Of a stretch of DNA of 64,000 nucleotides, positions 16,233 through 25,491 are shown piece after piece (within the stretch, counting starts at the first letter, position 1; each line of letters opens with the position of its first letter). The stretch covers positions 930,001 through 994,000 of the forward strand of contig NZ_LT629736.1 of NCBI RefSeq assembly GCF_900104945.1, in the 5' to 3' direction. Source of the stretch: Halopseudomonas xinjiangensis (GTDB lineage Bacteria > Pseudomonadota > Gammaproteobacteria > Pseudomonadales > Pseudomonadaceae). The position numbers were made by a program, and so were the translations under genes. The notes beneath the pieces were generated by a model, which saw only the letters and a program-made list of their open reading frames with translations, was not told the DNA's origin and did no database searches.

Positions 16233-18644
16233 TCATTCCGGACGTTCGAACCAGGCTAACTCTAACGGCACAGCGTCGGGGCCATTGACGTAACTCATCC
16301 AGCCTGGGTTCAGTTGCTGTCCCACGCCTGGCTTACCCCAATCACACACACCGTCAGCGAACACCTTCTGTAGCCGGTCTTGCTGGTGTGCTGTAAAGGT
16401 TATCCGATCACCACTGCCGGCGAACGTATAATCCTTACTCTTCAAATCGAGCGGTTTGAGTCGACACTTGAGTATATTCTCAGTCGCTGGTCCACCTGCA
16501 ACCTGGCGGGGTGACAGGTTGAATTTTACGGGACACTCTGGCGCATCAAGGCTCATTTCCTGCACCGCGCCTTGTCCCGTGCCGGCCAAACAGCGATCGG
16601 TTGCTTCAGCAGGCTTCGCAACGATCACCTTCTCCGTTAGGAGGCGCGGGGTATCATCCTTTTCTATTGCGCTGAGCCAACTATCCATGGTCTTAAACGC
16701 CGCCTCGCTCAGCGGGGGCATGGAATGGAACGCCCAGATCACGTGGTTGTCATGGTGATGATGAACGTCAACGAGCCGCTGACGTACCGACTGAGAGCGC
16801 CAGTTTAAGTCTTGACTCCAGGACGTTTCATTTATTCGGAGGTCGATGATCGGCACGTTGCCCAGGTAACGGCCGTCGGTGACCATTCCTGAGCGATAAG
16901 CCCTTTCCAAGCTTTCGAGTGTTGCAACACTTCGCCGAGGGCCCGCGACTCTTACATGGTCCTGACTGTAGTAACCAATGTTTTCATTGATATGCACGAA
17001 CTCTTCCGGGGACATGGTGCCGTTCCTCAAAGACAGCAAACCATACTGAATCCCAGTATTATCCAATGGATGGCCAGCTCTCGTTACGCCGTCCGGGCCA
17101 GTATGTCGGCCGAGCAGGTTAACGTTGTGTTCGAGATGAGAACATCTCACGCCGCCGGGATGGTGGGTCGGATTATATTGCAAGTACGGATGGAACGTGG
17201 GGCCACAGCTTGTATGCGAGCTAGGGTTGAGTGCCTGCAACCGTCCGCCATTCAAGCTGAGGCAATGACTGAAATCGTAGTGGCCGCTAAATGTCATCGA
17301 CATGCGGTCTCGTTCCTGCCAGTCAAGCGTAGGGAAGTTAGAAAGATAGCCACCAGTAGCGCTAAACAGACCACAGTCTATCGCTTCGATGCTGGTGGTG
17401 AGTTCATCGGCATGGGTTTGTTCTGTAATGAGCCCGTCCAGAAGACCAGGATACGCTGACGCTATGGACAGCTGCGTGAGCGAGCCGCCCGAACTTCCAG
17501 TCCCCACTGCGTATCGAATTGGGCCGTAAGTCTCTACGATACGTTCTCTCATCATCATCAGTGCTTCAGCTCCGACGGCATGATTGGAACTGCTGGAATG
17601 GTCAGTCAGCGTGGTCGTTGCAAGCATGTAACCAGCCCGAAGGGCGGCTTCGTTAAAGAAAGGAGAGTTTGGTGGTGCCTGGCGTCGGCTCCCCCAAATA
17701 TTTCCTGCAAAAGAGAAGACGACCTTGTTGTTCCAGCCCTTCTGGGGTTGTGCAGCGTGATGCGGCTGAGCCGGGTCATGGAAAGTCACTAAGGAGAACA
17801 TCCCTCGGTTTAGCGCACCGCGCTCTACCGCTATAATGCTACGAACTGTATCGCCTCGGTCATTGGTGAATCGCGCAATGTCACTATCGGCCGGTGGGGT
17901 GGCAGGATTGAACGGGATGAAGCAAGGCTTTTCGCCCTCTATAGTCATAAAGCAGAAGCTTTCCGCTCGAGCTAGCGGTTGGTAGTAATAGCGGGTTTCG
18001 CTAGCCATGTCACAGTTTGCGTCCGGCTCTACGGCCAGCCCGCTTACAGGTGCGGTCATCTCGGCCGATCGTCCAGTCGCCGGATCGGTCACTGTCACCC
18101 ATTTTTCTTTAGGCTGAGCACAGACCCAGGGCTGTAAATGCGGACCAGAAAATATTGGTCCCGACGAAGAATGGTTCGTTACTACCAACCGCGCGGACAA
18201 CGACGGATTTGCCCAGGATGAAGCAACGATAGTGTTTTCGCCAACTTCAAGACCTGAGACTAGCCCAATGTATCGATTTTGCGCTCGCAGCCCGAATTCG
18301 CTCGTTACGACGACACCGTTAAGCGTTACAATGACATCGGCAGCTGCTTCCATTAGGTTCGTGACCAGTACCTCGACCAACACGTCATTGCCTGACACTA
18401 GAGCAGGGTCATTTGAAAGACTGATGACACCCTTAATCTCGGCTGATCTCGAGACTGGAAGGGGCTTTCTAACTAGTGGCATCGGTGCGGGCAATAGCGC
18501 TAGGGCGCGTACCTGAGGTAACTCTGTGCTTTGCTCCGAATGCTCTTGATCTAAATCCGGTGCACCTCGATTGTTTTTGCATCCACCCAGGAGAATAATT
18601 AGAGATACGGCGAGTAATGGAGCCCACTTCCGTTCTTGTCGCAT
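16233..18644 (-). CDS. DUF6351-like lipoprotein with intact Ser nucleophile motif
   Basis: This is the paralogue of 13489-15900, also 803 residues with lipobox LGGC (C22). The beta-rich N-terminal domain (about 65-150) and hydrolase body are conserved, and the elbow reads VGTGSSGGSLTQL with Ser385 (TCG at 17492-17490) in G-S-S-G-G, so catalysis is plausible. C-terminal CPVKFNLSPRQVAGGP and GVCDWGKPGVGQQ are shared. It is expected to be an exported, membrane-anchored serine hydrolase acting on an unknown ester. The leader AAAAAAGGAATTTTCG-ATG equals that of the two plus-strand copies. Of the three related genes only this one keeps the serine, so it is the likely working copy. Confidence 0.8.
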   Translation of the reverse strand: MRQERKWAPLLAVSLIILLGGCKNNRGAPDLDQEHSEQSTELPQVRALALLPAPMPLVRKPLPVSRSAEIKGVISLSNDPALVSGNDVLVEVLVTNLMEAAADVIVTLNGVVVTSEFGLRAQNRYIGLVSGLEVGENTIVASSWANPSLSARLVVTNHSSSGPIFSGPHLQPWVCAQPKEKWVTVTDPATGRSAEMTAPVSGLAVEPDANCDMASETRYYYQPLARAESFCFMTIEGEKPCFIPFNPATPPADSDIARFTNDRGDTVRSIIAVERGALNRGMFSLVTFHDPAQPHHAAQPQKGWNNKVVFSFAGNIWGSRRQAPPNSPFFNEAALRAGYMLATTTLTDHSSSSNHAVGAEALMMMRERIVETYGPIRYAVGTGSSGGSLTQLSIASAYPGLLDGLITEQTHADELTTSIEAIDCGLFSATGGYLSNFPTLDWQERDRMSMTFSGHYDFSHCLSLNGGRLQALNPSSHTSCGPTFHPYLQYNPTHHPGGVRCSHLEHNVNLLGRHTGPDGVTRAGHPLDNTGIQYGLLSLRNGTMSPEEFVHINENIGYYSQDHVRVAGPRRSVATLESLERAYRSGMVTDGRYLGNVPIIDLRINETSWSQDLNWRSQSVRQRLVDVHHHHDNHVIWAFHSMPPLSEAAFKTMDSWLSAIEKDDTPRLLTEKVIVAKPAEATDRCLAGTGQGAVQEMSLDAPECPVKFNLSPRQVAGGPATENILKCRLKPLDLKSKDYTFAGSGDRITFTAHQQDRLQKVFADGVCDWGKPGVGQQLNPGWMSYVNGPDAVPLELAWFERPE

Positions 18645-18669
18645 CGAAAATTCCTTTTTTCGTTAGCAT

Positions 18670-19075
18670 ATGAATGTGTCTAAAAGCGCAGCTTTGTCTT
18701 GATCACGTTGGCACATCTTGACTGCCATTTGTTGAAACAGCAACGTTAAGGCGAGGCAAAACTACGAAGCAACTGGACCACATCCATACTACTGTTGATG
18801 AAATGCAAGCTTTGGATTGACGCCATTGCAGTGGTGAGCGTTTTTTTGCGAGCGCAAACGCACCGGCCTAGCTGATGACGCTACCGTTTCGTCTAGGCCT
18901 AGCCTAGCCTGGCCTGGCAGAGGCCGTCCGCTGGCTGCGGTCGTCCACTTGCGTCGTTCAATCGCTTGAGGGGCCTACTACTGGTCGGATCCGGTTGGCT
19001 GAGGCTACTGGCCTGAAAGGTCGCCAAGCGGGCCGAGACTGACGCTTCGGTACCGAGCTGTTAACCGTCAAACCT
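18670..19075. other. 406-bp intergenic region
   Basis: No gene is supported. It contains a low-complexity stretch of CCTAG/CCTGG repeats near 18890-18920 and ends after the DUF3010 gene stop on the other side. It probably carries the promoter of the minus-strand DUF6351-like gene, but no clear -35/-10 pair stood out. Confidence 0.4.
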
Positions 19076-19522
19076 TTAGCTGTCTTTGACTGCGTACTTG
19101 TCCTTCATCAAATACGCATAGGCTGTATTGAAAGCCACTTCCTGAAAGGCCTTGAGGCCGGTGCCGGCATAATCGATCTGAATCGGGTTGCGCTTCAGCG
19201 AGTCCTTGATATCAGTCGTCGACATGATGACCACGTTCAGGTCGGTGATCAGCTCGATGGCCGCCTCCAGCTTGAAACCGACCGCGCCGCCAGCAAACTT
19301 GCCCTTCATTGGTCGCTGGCGGATGACAACCTGGTCTACCTGGTAGTCCTCCATCAGCTTGGCAAAGGTCTGCTGGAAATAGCGCAATTCAGTCGTGCTG
19401 TTGACGTCCTTCAGGGTCAGCTTCCGAGAGCGAAAATCGGGTAGCTCAAAGATGTCGTCGCTCAACGACAACAAGCACACGTTCACGTCATTACTGTTGA
19501 TCTCAACGCCACACACTCTCAT
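19076..19522 (-). CDS. DUF3010 family protein
   Basis: This 148-residue protein has an N-terminal strand MRVCGVEINSNDVNVCLLS, as in RNase-H/Holliday-resolvase-like folds, followed by a central VVIRQRPMKGKFAGGAVGFKLE block and LNVVIMSTTDIKDSLK. These match DUF3010, a small family of unknown function in gamma-proteobacteria. ATG 19522 was chosen because the fold starts there; a further in-frame start lies 12 nt upstream. It is monocistronic and its neighbours give no functional hint. Confidence 0.82.
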   Translation of the reverse strand: MRVCGVEINSNDVNVCLLSLSDDIFELPDFRSRKLTLKDVNSTTELRYFQQTFAKLMEDYQVDQVVIRQRPMKGKFAGGAVGFKLEAAIELITDLNVVIMSTTDIKDSLKRNPIQIDYAGTGLKAFQEVAFNTAYAYLMKDKYAVKDS

Positions 19523-19589
19523 GGAACACCCCATCTAGCTGAATTGGCGCAGTGTAGCGCAAACGCTGGGCGGATCTGTCGATTGCCGC

Positions 19590-20522
19590 TTAGTCGAGTG
19601 GTTTGAATGGTTGGGAGGTATCTGGGATGAACGCGTGCCCGCCGAAGCTGTTACGCATGGCGGCCAAGAGCTTGTCGCCGTAGGAGTCGGGCTCGCGCGA
19701 GCGTAGCCGCTCGAGCAGCGCCAGGGTGATCACTGGCGCCGAAACATCCAGCGCGATTGCTTCGGCTACAGCCCATCGCCCTTCGCCTGAGTCGCGGACA
19801 TAAGGAGCGATCCCCTTCAATCCTGGGTTGTCCTTCAGCGCCGAGGCGGTCAGATCCAGCAGCCATGACCGCACGACGCTGCCGTTGCGCCAGAGATCGG
19901 CAATTTGATGCACGTCCAGATCAAGCTCCGTCTTCTTGCTGAGGATGCTGAAGCCTTCGGCCAAGGCCTGCATCATGCCGTACTCGATGCCGTTATGGAC
20001 CATCTTGCTGAAATGCCCGGCACCGGCTGGTCCGACGTGGGCCCAGCCGCGGTCAGGCGAGGGCGCGAGCGCCTGGAAGATCGGCGTGAGTCGCTCAACG
20101 GGCGCCTGCTCCCCGCCGATCATCAGGCAGTAACCCTCGGTCAGGCCCCAGATACCCCCACTGGTACCGCAATCTAGGTAGTTGAGCTGGTGTTGTGCGT
20201 ATTCCCGGGAGCGGCGCATGCTGTCCTGATAGAAGGAATTGCCGCCGTCCACCAGCGTGTCGCCTGGCTCGAGCAGCGGCAGCAGCTCGTCGATCATGGT
20301 TTGAGTGATGACGCCGGCAGGAAGCATCAGCCATACCACGCGCGGGGTCGGTAGTTGTTGCACCAGCTTCGCTGCCGAATCCACGCTTCGGCCTCCCTGT
20401 TGCGCAAACACCTCGCGGACCGTCGGCTGAGCGTCCAGCCCGACCACCTCATGCCCGCTCTGCATCAGTCGTTGCGCCATATTCGCGCCCATACGTCCCA
20501 GACCAATCATGCCGAGCTGCAT
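19590..20522 (-). CDS. gnd: 6-phosphogluconate dehydrogenase, short decarboxylating type
   Basis: It oxidatively decarboxylates 6-phosphogluconate to ribulose 5-phosphate in the pentose phosphate pathway. The 310 residues match the short form (GndA/YqeC type), often NAD-preferring, rather than the 470-residue long form. The Rossmann motif MIGLGRMGANMAQRL is at 5-19. The substrate-binding block LDCGTSGGIWGLTEGYCLMIGG is near 116-137, and the catalytic lysine lies in GAGHFSKMVHNGIEYGMMQ near 166-184. Asp30 (VVGLDAQ) at the end of strand 2, where NADP enzymes have Asn-Arg, supports NAD use. It stands alone. Confidence 0.9.
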   Translation of the reverse strand: MQLGMIGLGRMGANMAQRLMQSGHEVVGLDAQPTVREVFAQQGGRSVDSAAKLVQQLPTPRVVWLMLPAGVITQTMIDELLPLLEPGDTLVDGGNSFYQDSMRRSREYAQHQLNYLDCGTSGGIWGLTEGYCLMIGGEQAPVERLTPIFQALAPSPDRGWAHVGPAGAGHFSKMVHNGIEYGMMQALAEGFSILSKKTELDLDVHQIADLWRNGSVVRSWLLDLTASALKDNPGLKGIAPYVRDSGEGRWAVAEAIALDVSAPVITLALLERLRSREPDSYGDKLLAAMRNSFGGHAFIPDTSQPFKPLD

Positions 20523-20753
20523 CAGTATCCTCCGGTAATTCGCTGTGGTTACGAAAAGGCGGCTTGTGCCTTTCAGGATTCTCTCAAGCCTAGTTCACCG
20601 TTCATGATTCGGACGGCCTGCGGTGCGCGATGTGCGAGGAGAAAGGATCGCCGCATACCACCCAATCACCATGGTGTATGCGGCCAGAAAGTAACGGCTG
20701 AACATCCATGTGCTGCCCTAAGATAGCGGCACAACAATAAGCAGGGTTTCAGC

Positions 20754-21949
20754 ATGAAGAAATGGATCATCTCGGTCGCGGTGCTGCTGGTGGTGGGGAG
20801 CGGCGTTCTGTGGGCGACGGCCGACAAGGATATGCGCAGGCTGGCGCTGAACTTCCCGACCAACGAGAGCGTGCTGTTCTGGTCAACCGAGCAGCGCGAT
20901 GCTGCTTTCCGGGCCATGGACCGCTTGCCGGTTCTTTCGGATGCGCGGGTGATTCCCGCTGGTGACAATGCCTACCCGTTACCTGAGGGTGCGCCGCTGG
21001 ATATCGATCTGGACGTCGACGCTTATATGAAATCGCAGCGCGCCGCCGCGCTGATCATCGTCCATGACGGCAAGATTCGGCTTGAGCAGTACGGGCTGGA
21101 CTTTGGCCCTGAAGGTCGCTGGACCAGCTTCTCGGTGGCCAAATCCTTTACCTCGACACTGGTCGGTGCGGCTATCAAGGACGGTCACATCAAGAGCATC
21201 GATGATGCCGTATCGGACTACATCCCCGACCTCAAGGGCTCCGCCTAGACAACGTTACCATCAAGCAACTGCTGACGATGACGTCGGGTGTGAAATGGAA
21301 CGAGGATTACGCAGACCCGCAATCGGATGTTGCGCAGTTCAGCAGGCATGAACCCGAGCCGGGCGTCGATATCACGGTGAGCTACATGCGCCAATTAGAA
21401 TCCGAGGCGGAGCCGGGCACCAAGTGGGTCTACAAGACCGGCGAGACCAATCTGATCGGCGTGCTGGCCAGTTCGGCTAGCGGCAAGACCCTGTCGGAAT
21501 ACCTGTCAGAAAAGGTCTGGAAGCCGTTTGGCATGGAACAGGACGCGACCTGGCTGCTGGGCTCCACCGGGCATGAAATCAGCGGTTGCTGCGTACAGGC
21601 TGCGACCCGGGATTATGCGCGCTTCGGGCTGTTCATCATGGGCGGTGGACTGGTCGATGGTGAGCCGGTATTGCCCGAGGGCTGGATCGCCGAGGCAACC
21701 ACCAAGCAGGCAGATATCGGCAAACCCGGGGCGGGCTACGGCTACCAATGGTGGACTCTCGATGACGGCGCCTATATCGCCCAGGGCATCTTCGGTCAGG
21801 CCATCTTTATCGATCCCAAGAGGCGACTGGTGATCGCCTCGAACGGTAACTGGCCCCAGGCAACCGACCGCCAGGGCGATCAGGGTGAGGAGCGGCTGGC
21901 GTTCTTCCGGCAGGTGCAGAAGGCAATTGATCGGGAGGCTCAGCGTTAG
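20754..21949 (+). pseudogene. Serine hydrolase of the beta-lactamase/NylB type, -1 frameshift
   Basis: Two adjoining frames together make one protein of about 397 residues. The first (20754-21248) has an N-terminal anchor, then TSFSVAKSFTS with the catalytic S127-x-x-K130 motif, and breaks at TAG 21246-21248. Dropping back one base at 21248 continues DNVTIKQLLTMTSGVKWNEDY, a standard sequence for this family, so a single base was lost between 21247 and 21248 (TA-GAC, expected TAN-GAC for Tyr-Asp). The second part has YKTGETNLIGVLAS and GYGYQWW. Family members include 6-aminohexanoate-dimer hydrolases, esterases and class C beta-lactamases. No homopolymer is at the break, which makes real mutation plausible. 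Confidence 0.85.
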
Positions 21950-22119
21950 CTTCAGCCAGCCGTGGGAAGGGGCAGATCAATCTGCTCCTCTGGTTTGAGG
22001 CGACTTCGGGCCGATAGGCCAACAACTGTCACAGCCATGACAGACTCATCCTCACTGAGCCGCTACCTTCAAATCCATGTCGGGCGACTGGTTGCCTGCG
22101 AAACAGGGAGAATCGCGCT

Positions 22120-22977
22120 ATGTCATTTGAGTCGAAGGTAGTCTGGGTTACCGGGGCGTCGTCGGGTATCGGTGAGGCACTGGCCAACGCACTGTTTGCT
22201 CAAGGTGCCTATGTAATCCTTTCCGGTCGACGCGCCGATGCGCTGCAGGCGCTGGCTGATCAGGCGCCGGAGCGCACGCTGGTGCTGGCCTTCGATACCA
22301 CCGACTACGACCGATTGCCGGCTCTGGTCGAGCAGGCCTGGAGCTGGCGTGGGCGCGTTGATGTGCTGATCAACAATGCGGGTATCAGTCAGCGCAGTCT
22401 GGCGCTGGACACCTCGCTGGATGTGTATCGGCAGCTGATCGAGGTGGACTACATGGCGCCGCTGGCGTTGACTCAGGCCCTGCTGCCGCGGTTGGTGGAG
22501 CAGGGTGGCGGCCAGCTGGCGGTGGTCAGCTCGGTGGCGGGCAAGGTGGGCACGGCGCTGCGCACTGGCTACTGCGGTGCCAAGCACGCGGTGGTGGGTT
22601 ACTTCGAAGCGCTGCGTGCGGAAGTCGAAGAAGCCTATGGCATTGGCGTGAGCATCATCATTCCCGGCTCAGTGCGCACCGATATCGCAAAGAATGCGCT
22701 GGAAGGGAGTGGCTCGGCGCGTGGGCGGTCCGATGCGAATATCGAGAACGGTATCGATCCAGTCGCAGCAGCGCACACCATCCTGAATGGACTGGCGGCG
22801 CGTCAGCATGACATCGTCGTAGCGGAGGGCATGGAGCTGGGTGCGCTACAGTTGCGCACGAACGATCCGGCCAAGTTGTTCATGATTACCAGCAAGGAGG
22901 GCGCGCGTCTGGCCAAGGTGCGAGAAGAGCTGGGCGCAGGGGCATCGGTTGATCCAAGGGCGGTGAACAAAGACTGA
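22120..22977 (+). CDS. Short-chain dehydrogenase/reductase (SDR)
   Basis: This is a classical SDR of 285 residues. The cofactor motif is TGASSGIGEAL near 11-21, NNAGIS lies near 86-91, and the active site is Ser near VVSSVAG with YCGAKHA, giving the Y-x-x-x-K pair near 151-155. The Arg in SGRRADAL after strand 2 suggests NADPH. The overall pattern is close to DHRS7-like oxidoreductases; the substrate is unknown. GGGAGAA lies upstream of ATG 22120. A GC-rich hairpin (22979-22999) follows the stop. Confidence 0.9.
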   Translation: MSFESKVVWVTGASSGIGEALANALFAQGAYVILSGRRADALQALADQAPERTLVLAFDTTDYDRLPALVEQAWSWRGRVDVLINNAGISQRSLALDTSLDVYRQLIEVDYMAPLALTQALLPRLVEQGGGQLAVVSSVAGKVGTALRTGYCGAKHAVVGYFEALRAEVEEAYGIGVSIIIPGSVRTDIAKNALEGSGSARGRSDANIENGIDPVAAAHTILNGLAARQHDIVVAEGMELGALQLRTNDPAKLFMITSKEGARLAKVREELGAGASVDPRAVNKD

Positions 22978-22978
22978 C

Positions 22979-22999
22979 GGGGCGCAGTGATAGCGCCCC
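22979..22999 (+). terminator. GC-rich hairpin after the SDR gene
   Basis: GGGGCGC and GCGCCCC form a perfect 7-bp stem with a 7-nt loop directly after the SDR stop codon. No T-run follows. Confidence 0.5.
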
Positions 23000-23041
23000 G
23001 GCTGGACACAATTTCTTACATGCAATCGCTGCGTCTGCTCC

Positions 23042-23069
23042 CTTGAAACGCGCCGCCGCGACCTTATAA
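23042..23069 (+). promoter_or_regulatory. Sigma32-like heat-shock promoter for hsp20
   Basis: CTTGAAA at 23042-23048, a 13-nt spacer and CCTTATAA at 23062-23069 match the RpoH pattern (CTTGAAA, 13-14 nt, CCCCATnT) well. The element lies about 100 nt before the Hsp20 start. Confidence 0.7.
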
Positions 23070-23169
23070 GAATCTTGCAAACGGAGTGGCGCTGCGGCGT
23101 TTCGTTTCAGAGGGTGGCGCAGCACATTCCGGTTTTCTTCTTGGCACGAACATAGGGAGGAAACCCATC

Positions 23170-23703
23170 ATGTCCAACAATGTGAAGCAATTGGTCACTC
23201 AGGGTAACGCTACCGAGAACAAGCGCGACATCGCCGCGCCCCGACTTGATACCGTCAGCGGTCTGCGTCGGCAGGTCGACAGCCTGTTCGATGAGTTCTT
23301 TCGCGATCCGATCCTGTCCCTTGCCCGCGCGCAGGAGCCAGGAGCGTACTGGCGCAGCGAGTCCGGCCCGGGCAGCCTGGCCGTAGACGTCATCGAGACC
23401 GACAAGTCCTACGAGATCATCGCGGACCTGCCCGGCCTGACCGAAAAGGACGTCGAGGTGACGCTGTCGCACGGCAACCTGATCATTCAGGGCGAGAAGA
23501 AGCTCGAGCGGGATGAAACGAAGCAGACCTACCATCTTTCCGAGCGGTGGCAGGGTAGCTTCAAGCGTGTGTTCAGACTGCCGAAGGGCGTCGATGCCGA
23601 GCGTATCGAAGCGAGCTTCAGCAAGAGCGTAATGACCATAAGCCTGCCGAAGACTCCGGAAAGCATCAAGCCGGAGAAGGTGATCAAAATCAAAGCGTCA
23701 TGA
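23170..23703 (+). CDS. Small heat-shock protein, Hsp20/alpha-crystallin family
   Basis: This is an ATP-independent holdase chaperone. It has 177 residues from ATG 23170, with AGGAGG 7 nt upstream (ATAGGAGGAAACCCATC). An N-terminal arm is followed by the alpha-crystallin domain from about residue 70 to 165: VDVIETDKSYEIIADLPGL, LSHGNLIIQGEKKLE and GSFKRVFRLPKGVDAERIEA. The typical GVLxV motif appears as KSVMTISLPK. It is monocistronic between a sigma32-like promoter and a strong terminator, so it should be heat-inducible. Larger arms than IbpA place it in the Hsp20 class A-like group. Confidence 0.92.
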   Translation: MSNNVKQLVTQGNATENKRDIAAPRLDTVSGLRRQVDSLFDEFFRDPILSLARAQEPGAYWRSESGPGSLAVDVIETDKSYEIIADLPGLTEKDVEVTLSHGNLIIQGEKKLERDETKQTYHLSERWQGSFKRVFRLPKGVDAERIEASFSKSVMTISLPKTPESIKPEKVIKIKAS

Positions 23704-23709
23704 GCTATC

Positions 23710-23739
23710 AAAACCCCGGTTGAACGACCGGGGTTTTTT
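23710..23739 (+). terminator. Rho-independent terminator of hsp20
   Basis: AAAACCCCGGT, a short loop and ACCGGGGTTTTTT form a perfect stem ending in six T. It lies 7 nt after the stop codon. Confidence 0.92.
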
Positions 23740-24031
23740 GGCGCACCCGATCAAAGGCGGTGTGAACCTGCGCCCTCTGCTATCGCGTCCTTGTCACCCG
23801 AAGCCGCAGACCCTGTGAAGGGAACCTCCGGCTTTCAAAGGACTCAACCCGAAGGTAGGCGAGGCCTCCGGCCTGCGGATTTCACCGCAACGATCGGGGC
23901 TGGCTTCCTCTGGAAGTTGAAGTCGACTCATGGCGTCGGCCTAACATTCTGGCGCAGAGTGTTCGCCCGGCGAGCATGGATCCACTGCTGTAGAGACGAA
24001 TAACAACTCAGGCGAAAAGGTTGAAAGCACT
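23740..24031. other. 292-bp gap without gene
   Basis: No coding pattern, repeat or recognisable RNA was seen. A 70-codon ORF here has no ribosome binding site. The end provides AAAGG upstream of the methyltransferase start. Confidence 0.4.
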
Positions 24032-24640
24032 ATGGCGGAGGACACTGGTTATCCTAAATCCGAGTCAATTCGAAAAACCAATCCAGCAGCTTTCCTCCGA
24101 GGATTTCTGCAGGAGCCGAGCCAGGTAGGATCGATCATTCCGAGCTCGCGCTTCCTCGAACAACGGATCGTCGATGCCTCGAATCTATCTGCTGCCACGC
24201 GAGTGGTGGAGCTGGGGCCTGGTACCGGCGGCACCACGCGAACCTTCCTTCGGCACCTTGGCCCGGATGCGCGATTGCTCTCGATCGAACTGAGCCCTTA
24301 CTTCCACGATCTGCTTGGCGAGATCGAAGACCCGCGCTTCATCAACCACCTGGGCAGCGCCGCGGATCTGGCCGACATCCTGGCGCAGCACGGCATGGAG
24401 CAACCGGATGTGGTGATTTCCGGCATTCCATTCTCGAAGATGCCGCAGCCCGTTGCGACGCGCGTGGCGCAGGCGGTCAAGGATTCGCTGGGGGAGAACG
24501 GGCGCTTCGTTGCTTATCAGTTCCGACGTGATGTCGCCGGGTACACCAACCCGATCATGGGCGCGCCCGCCGGTTGCACGCTTGAACTGCGGAATATCCC
24601 GCCGATGCGGGTTTATAGCTGGTACAAGACGGCAGATTGA
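24032..24640 (+). CDS. SAM-dependent methyltransferase, phospholipid N-methyltransferase-like
   Basis: The protein has 202 residues. An N-terminal block FLRGFLQEPSQVGSIIPSS near 23-41 and SAM motif I VVELGPGTGGTTRTFL near 56-71 match the PmtA/COG3963 family, which methylates phosphatidylethanolamine, and related rRNA adenine methylase-like proteins. The motif DVVISGIPFSKMP near 128-140 replaces the NPPY of DNA/RNA enzymes. It has no membrane segment but the family associates peripherally. It stands alone. A role in lipid methylation is inferred by family only. Confidence 0.78.
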   Translation: MAEDTGYPKSESIRKTNPAAFLRGFLQEPSQVGSIIPSSRFLEQRIVDASNLSAATRVVELGPGTGGTTRTFLRHLGPDARLLSIELSPYFHDLLGEIEDPRFINHLGSAADLADILAQHGMEQPDVVISGIPFSKMPQPVATRVAQAVKDSLGENGRFVAYQFRRDVAGYTNPIMGAPAGCTLELRNIPPMRVYSWYKTAD

Positions 24641-24746
24641 ACTGGTATCAGATTTCGCGGCTAGGCCTGTCTGGCGAATTTGAGTAAGATTCTTGGCGGT
24701 GATAGGAGCACTGGATCGCTCCGTATAGAAACAGGGATGACGTTAC

Positions 24747-25436
24747 ATGCATTCAGACTGGGATGATGCCCCGCAACGCATCAGAAAGCGGAAAGATACT
24801 CGTCGGTTCGCAGCTGTCTTGCTTGCGGTCGCGGTCTCGGTTGCCGTGGCGCTACTGGTTGGGCAAGCCTATTTGACTTCGGGTAGACCGATTCTTACCT
24901 CCTGGCAGACCGAACGCGCTCCGCAGGTTCCACCCCTTCCTACTTCGAGGACAGACGCACCGTCTGTTGCAATCACCAAGCCCAGTCATCCACCACCCCA
25001 GAAAACGCCTGAAGAATTGTTCCGGGAGCAGGTTGAGCGCGACCGTCAGCGAGCCGCCACCAGGCAGACCGAGTTCAACGATTCGAACTATGTGCCTAAG
25101 CGATCGATAAACGTGATTCCAGCTGTTGCCGAAGTTCAGCGCGTGGCCACCCGGTCAAACAGTCGCCCCATGGGTCTAACCGGAACGGGACATGCAACCG
25201 TCAATTGGCAGGATGCCCGAGGGCGGCGCAGCAGTTGGCAAACGACATTCACTTATCGGAATAGCACCATCGATAACACCACGTTCTGCCTAAATGTCGG
25301 CAAGGGCTCGATTCCTTATCGCTCATGCCGCAAAGGCGCTCGCGAGTGGCTTAAGGCAAAGTGCCGCACCAAGCAACCGTTGAACGATGGGTGGCGGGAT
25401 ATGTATTGCCATGCATACCAGGCGTATCGCACCTGA
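24747..25436 (+). CDS. Hypothetical membrane-anchored protein, 229 aa
   Basis: I recognise no family. A basic cytoplasmic N-terminus (QRIRKRKDTRR) precedes one transmembrane helix at about 23-47, followed by a Pro-rich linker and a C-terminal part with four cysteines (FCLNVG, YRSCRKG, KAKCRTK, MYCHAYQ), likely disulfide-bonded in the periplasm. A charged helix (EELFREQVERDRQRAATR) lies near 91-108. It is convergent with the DUF6064 gene and shares no operon. Confidence 0.7.
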   Translation: MHSDWDDAPQRIRKRKDTRRFAAVLLAVAVSVAVALLVGQAYLTSGRPILTSWQTERAPQVPPLPTSRTDAPSVAITKPSHPPPQKTPEELFREQVERDRQRAATRQTEFNDSNYVPKRSINVIPAVAEVQRVATRSNSRPMGLTGTGHATVNWQDARGRRSSWQTTFTYRNSTIDNTTFCLNVGKGSIPYRSCRKGAREWLKAKCRTKQPLNDGWRDMYCHAYQAYRT

Positions 25437-25491
25437 AGGTGTTATGTAAATTGACCAGGCGGTTGGAAGCGAAACGGGACAGATTGGATCG

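Noticed and set aside
18890-18925. CCTAG/CCTGG low-complexity run considered as a CRISPR-like or phase-variable repeat
   Set aside because: Too short and irregular, with no spacer pattern and no coding frame affected.
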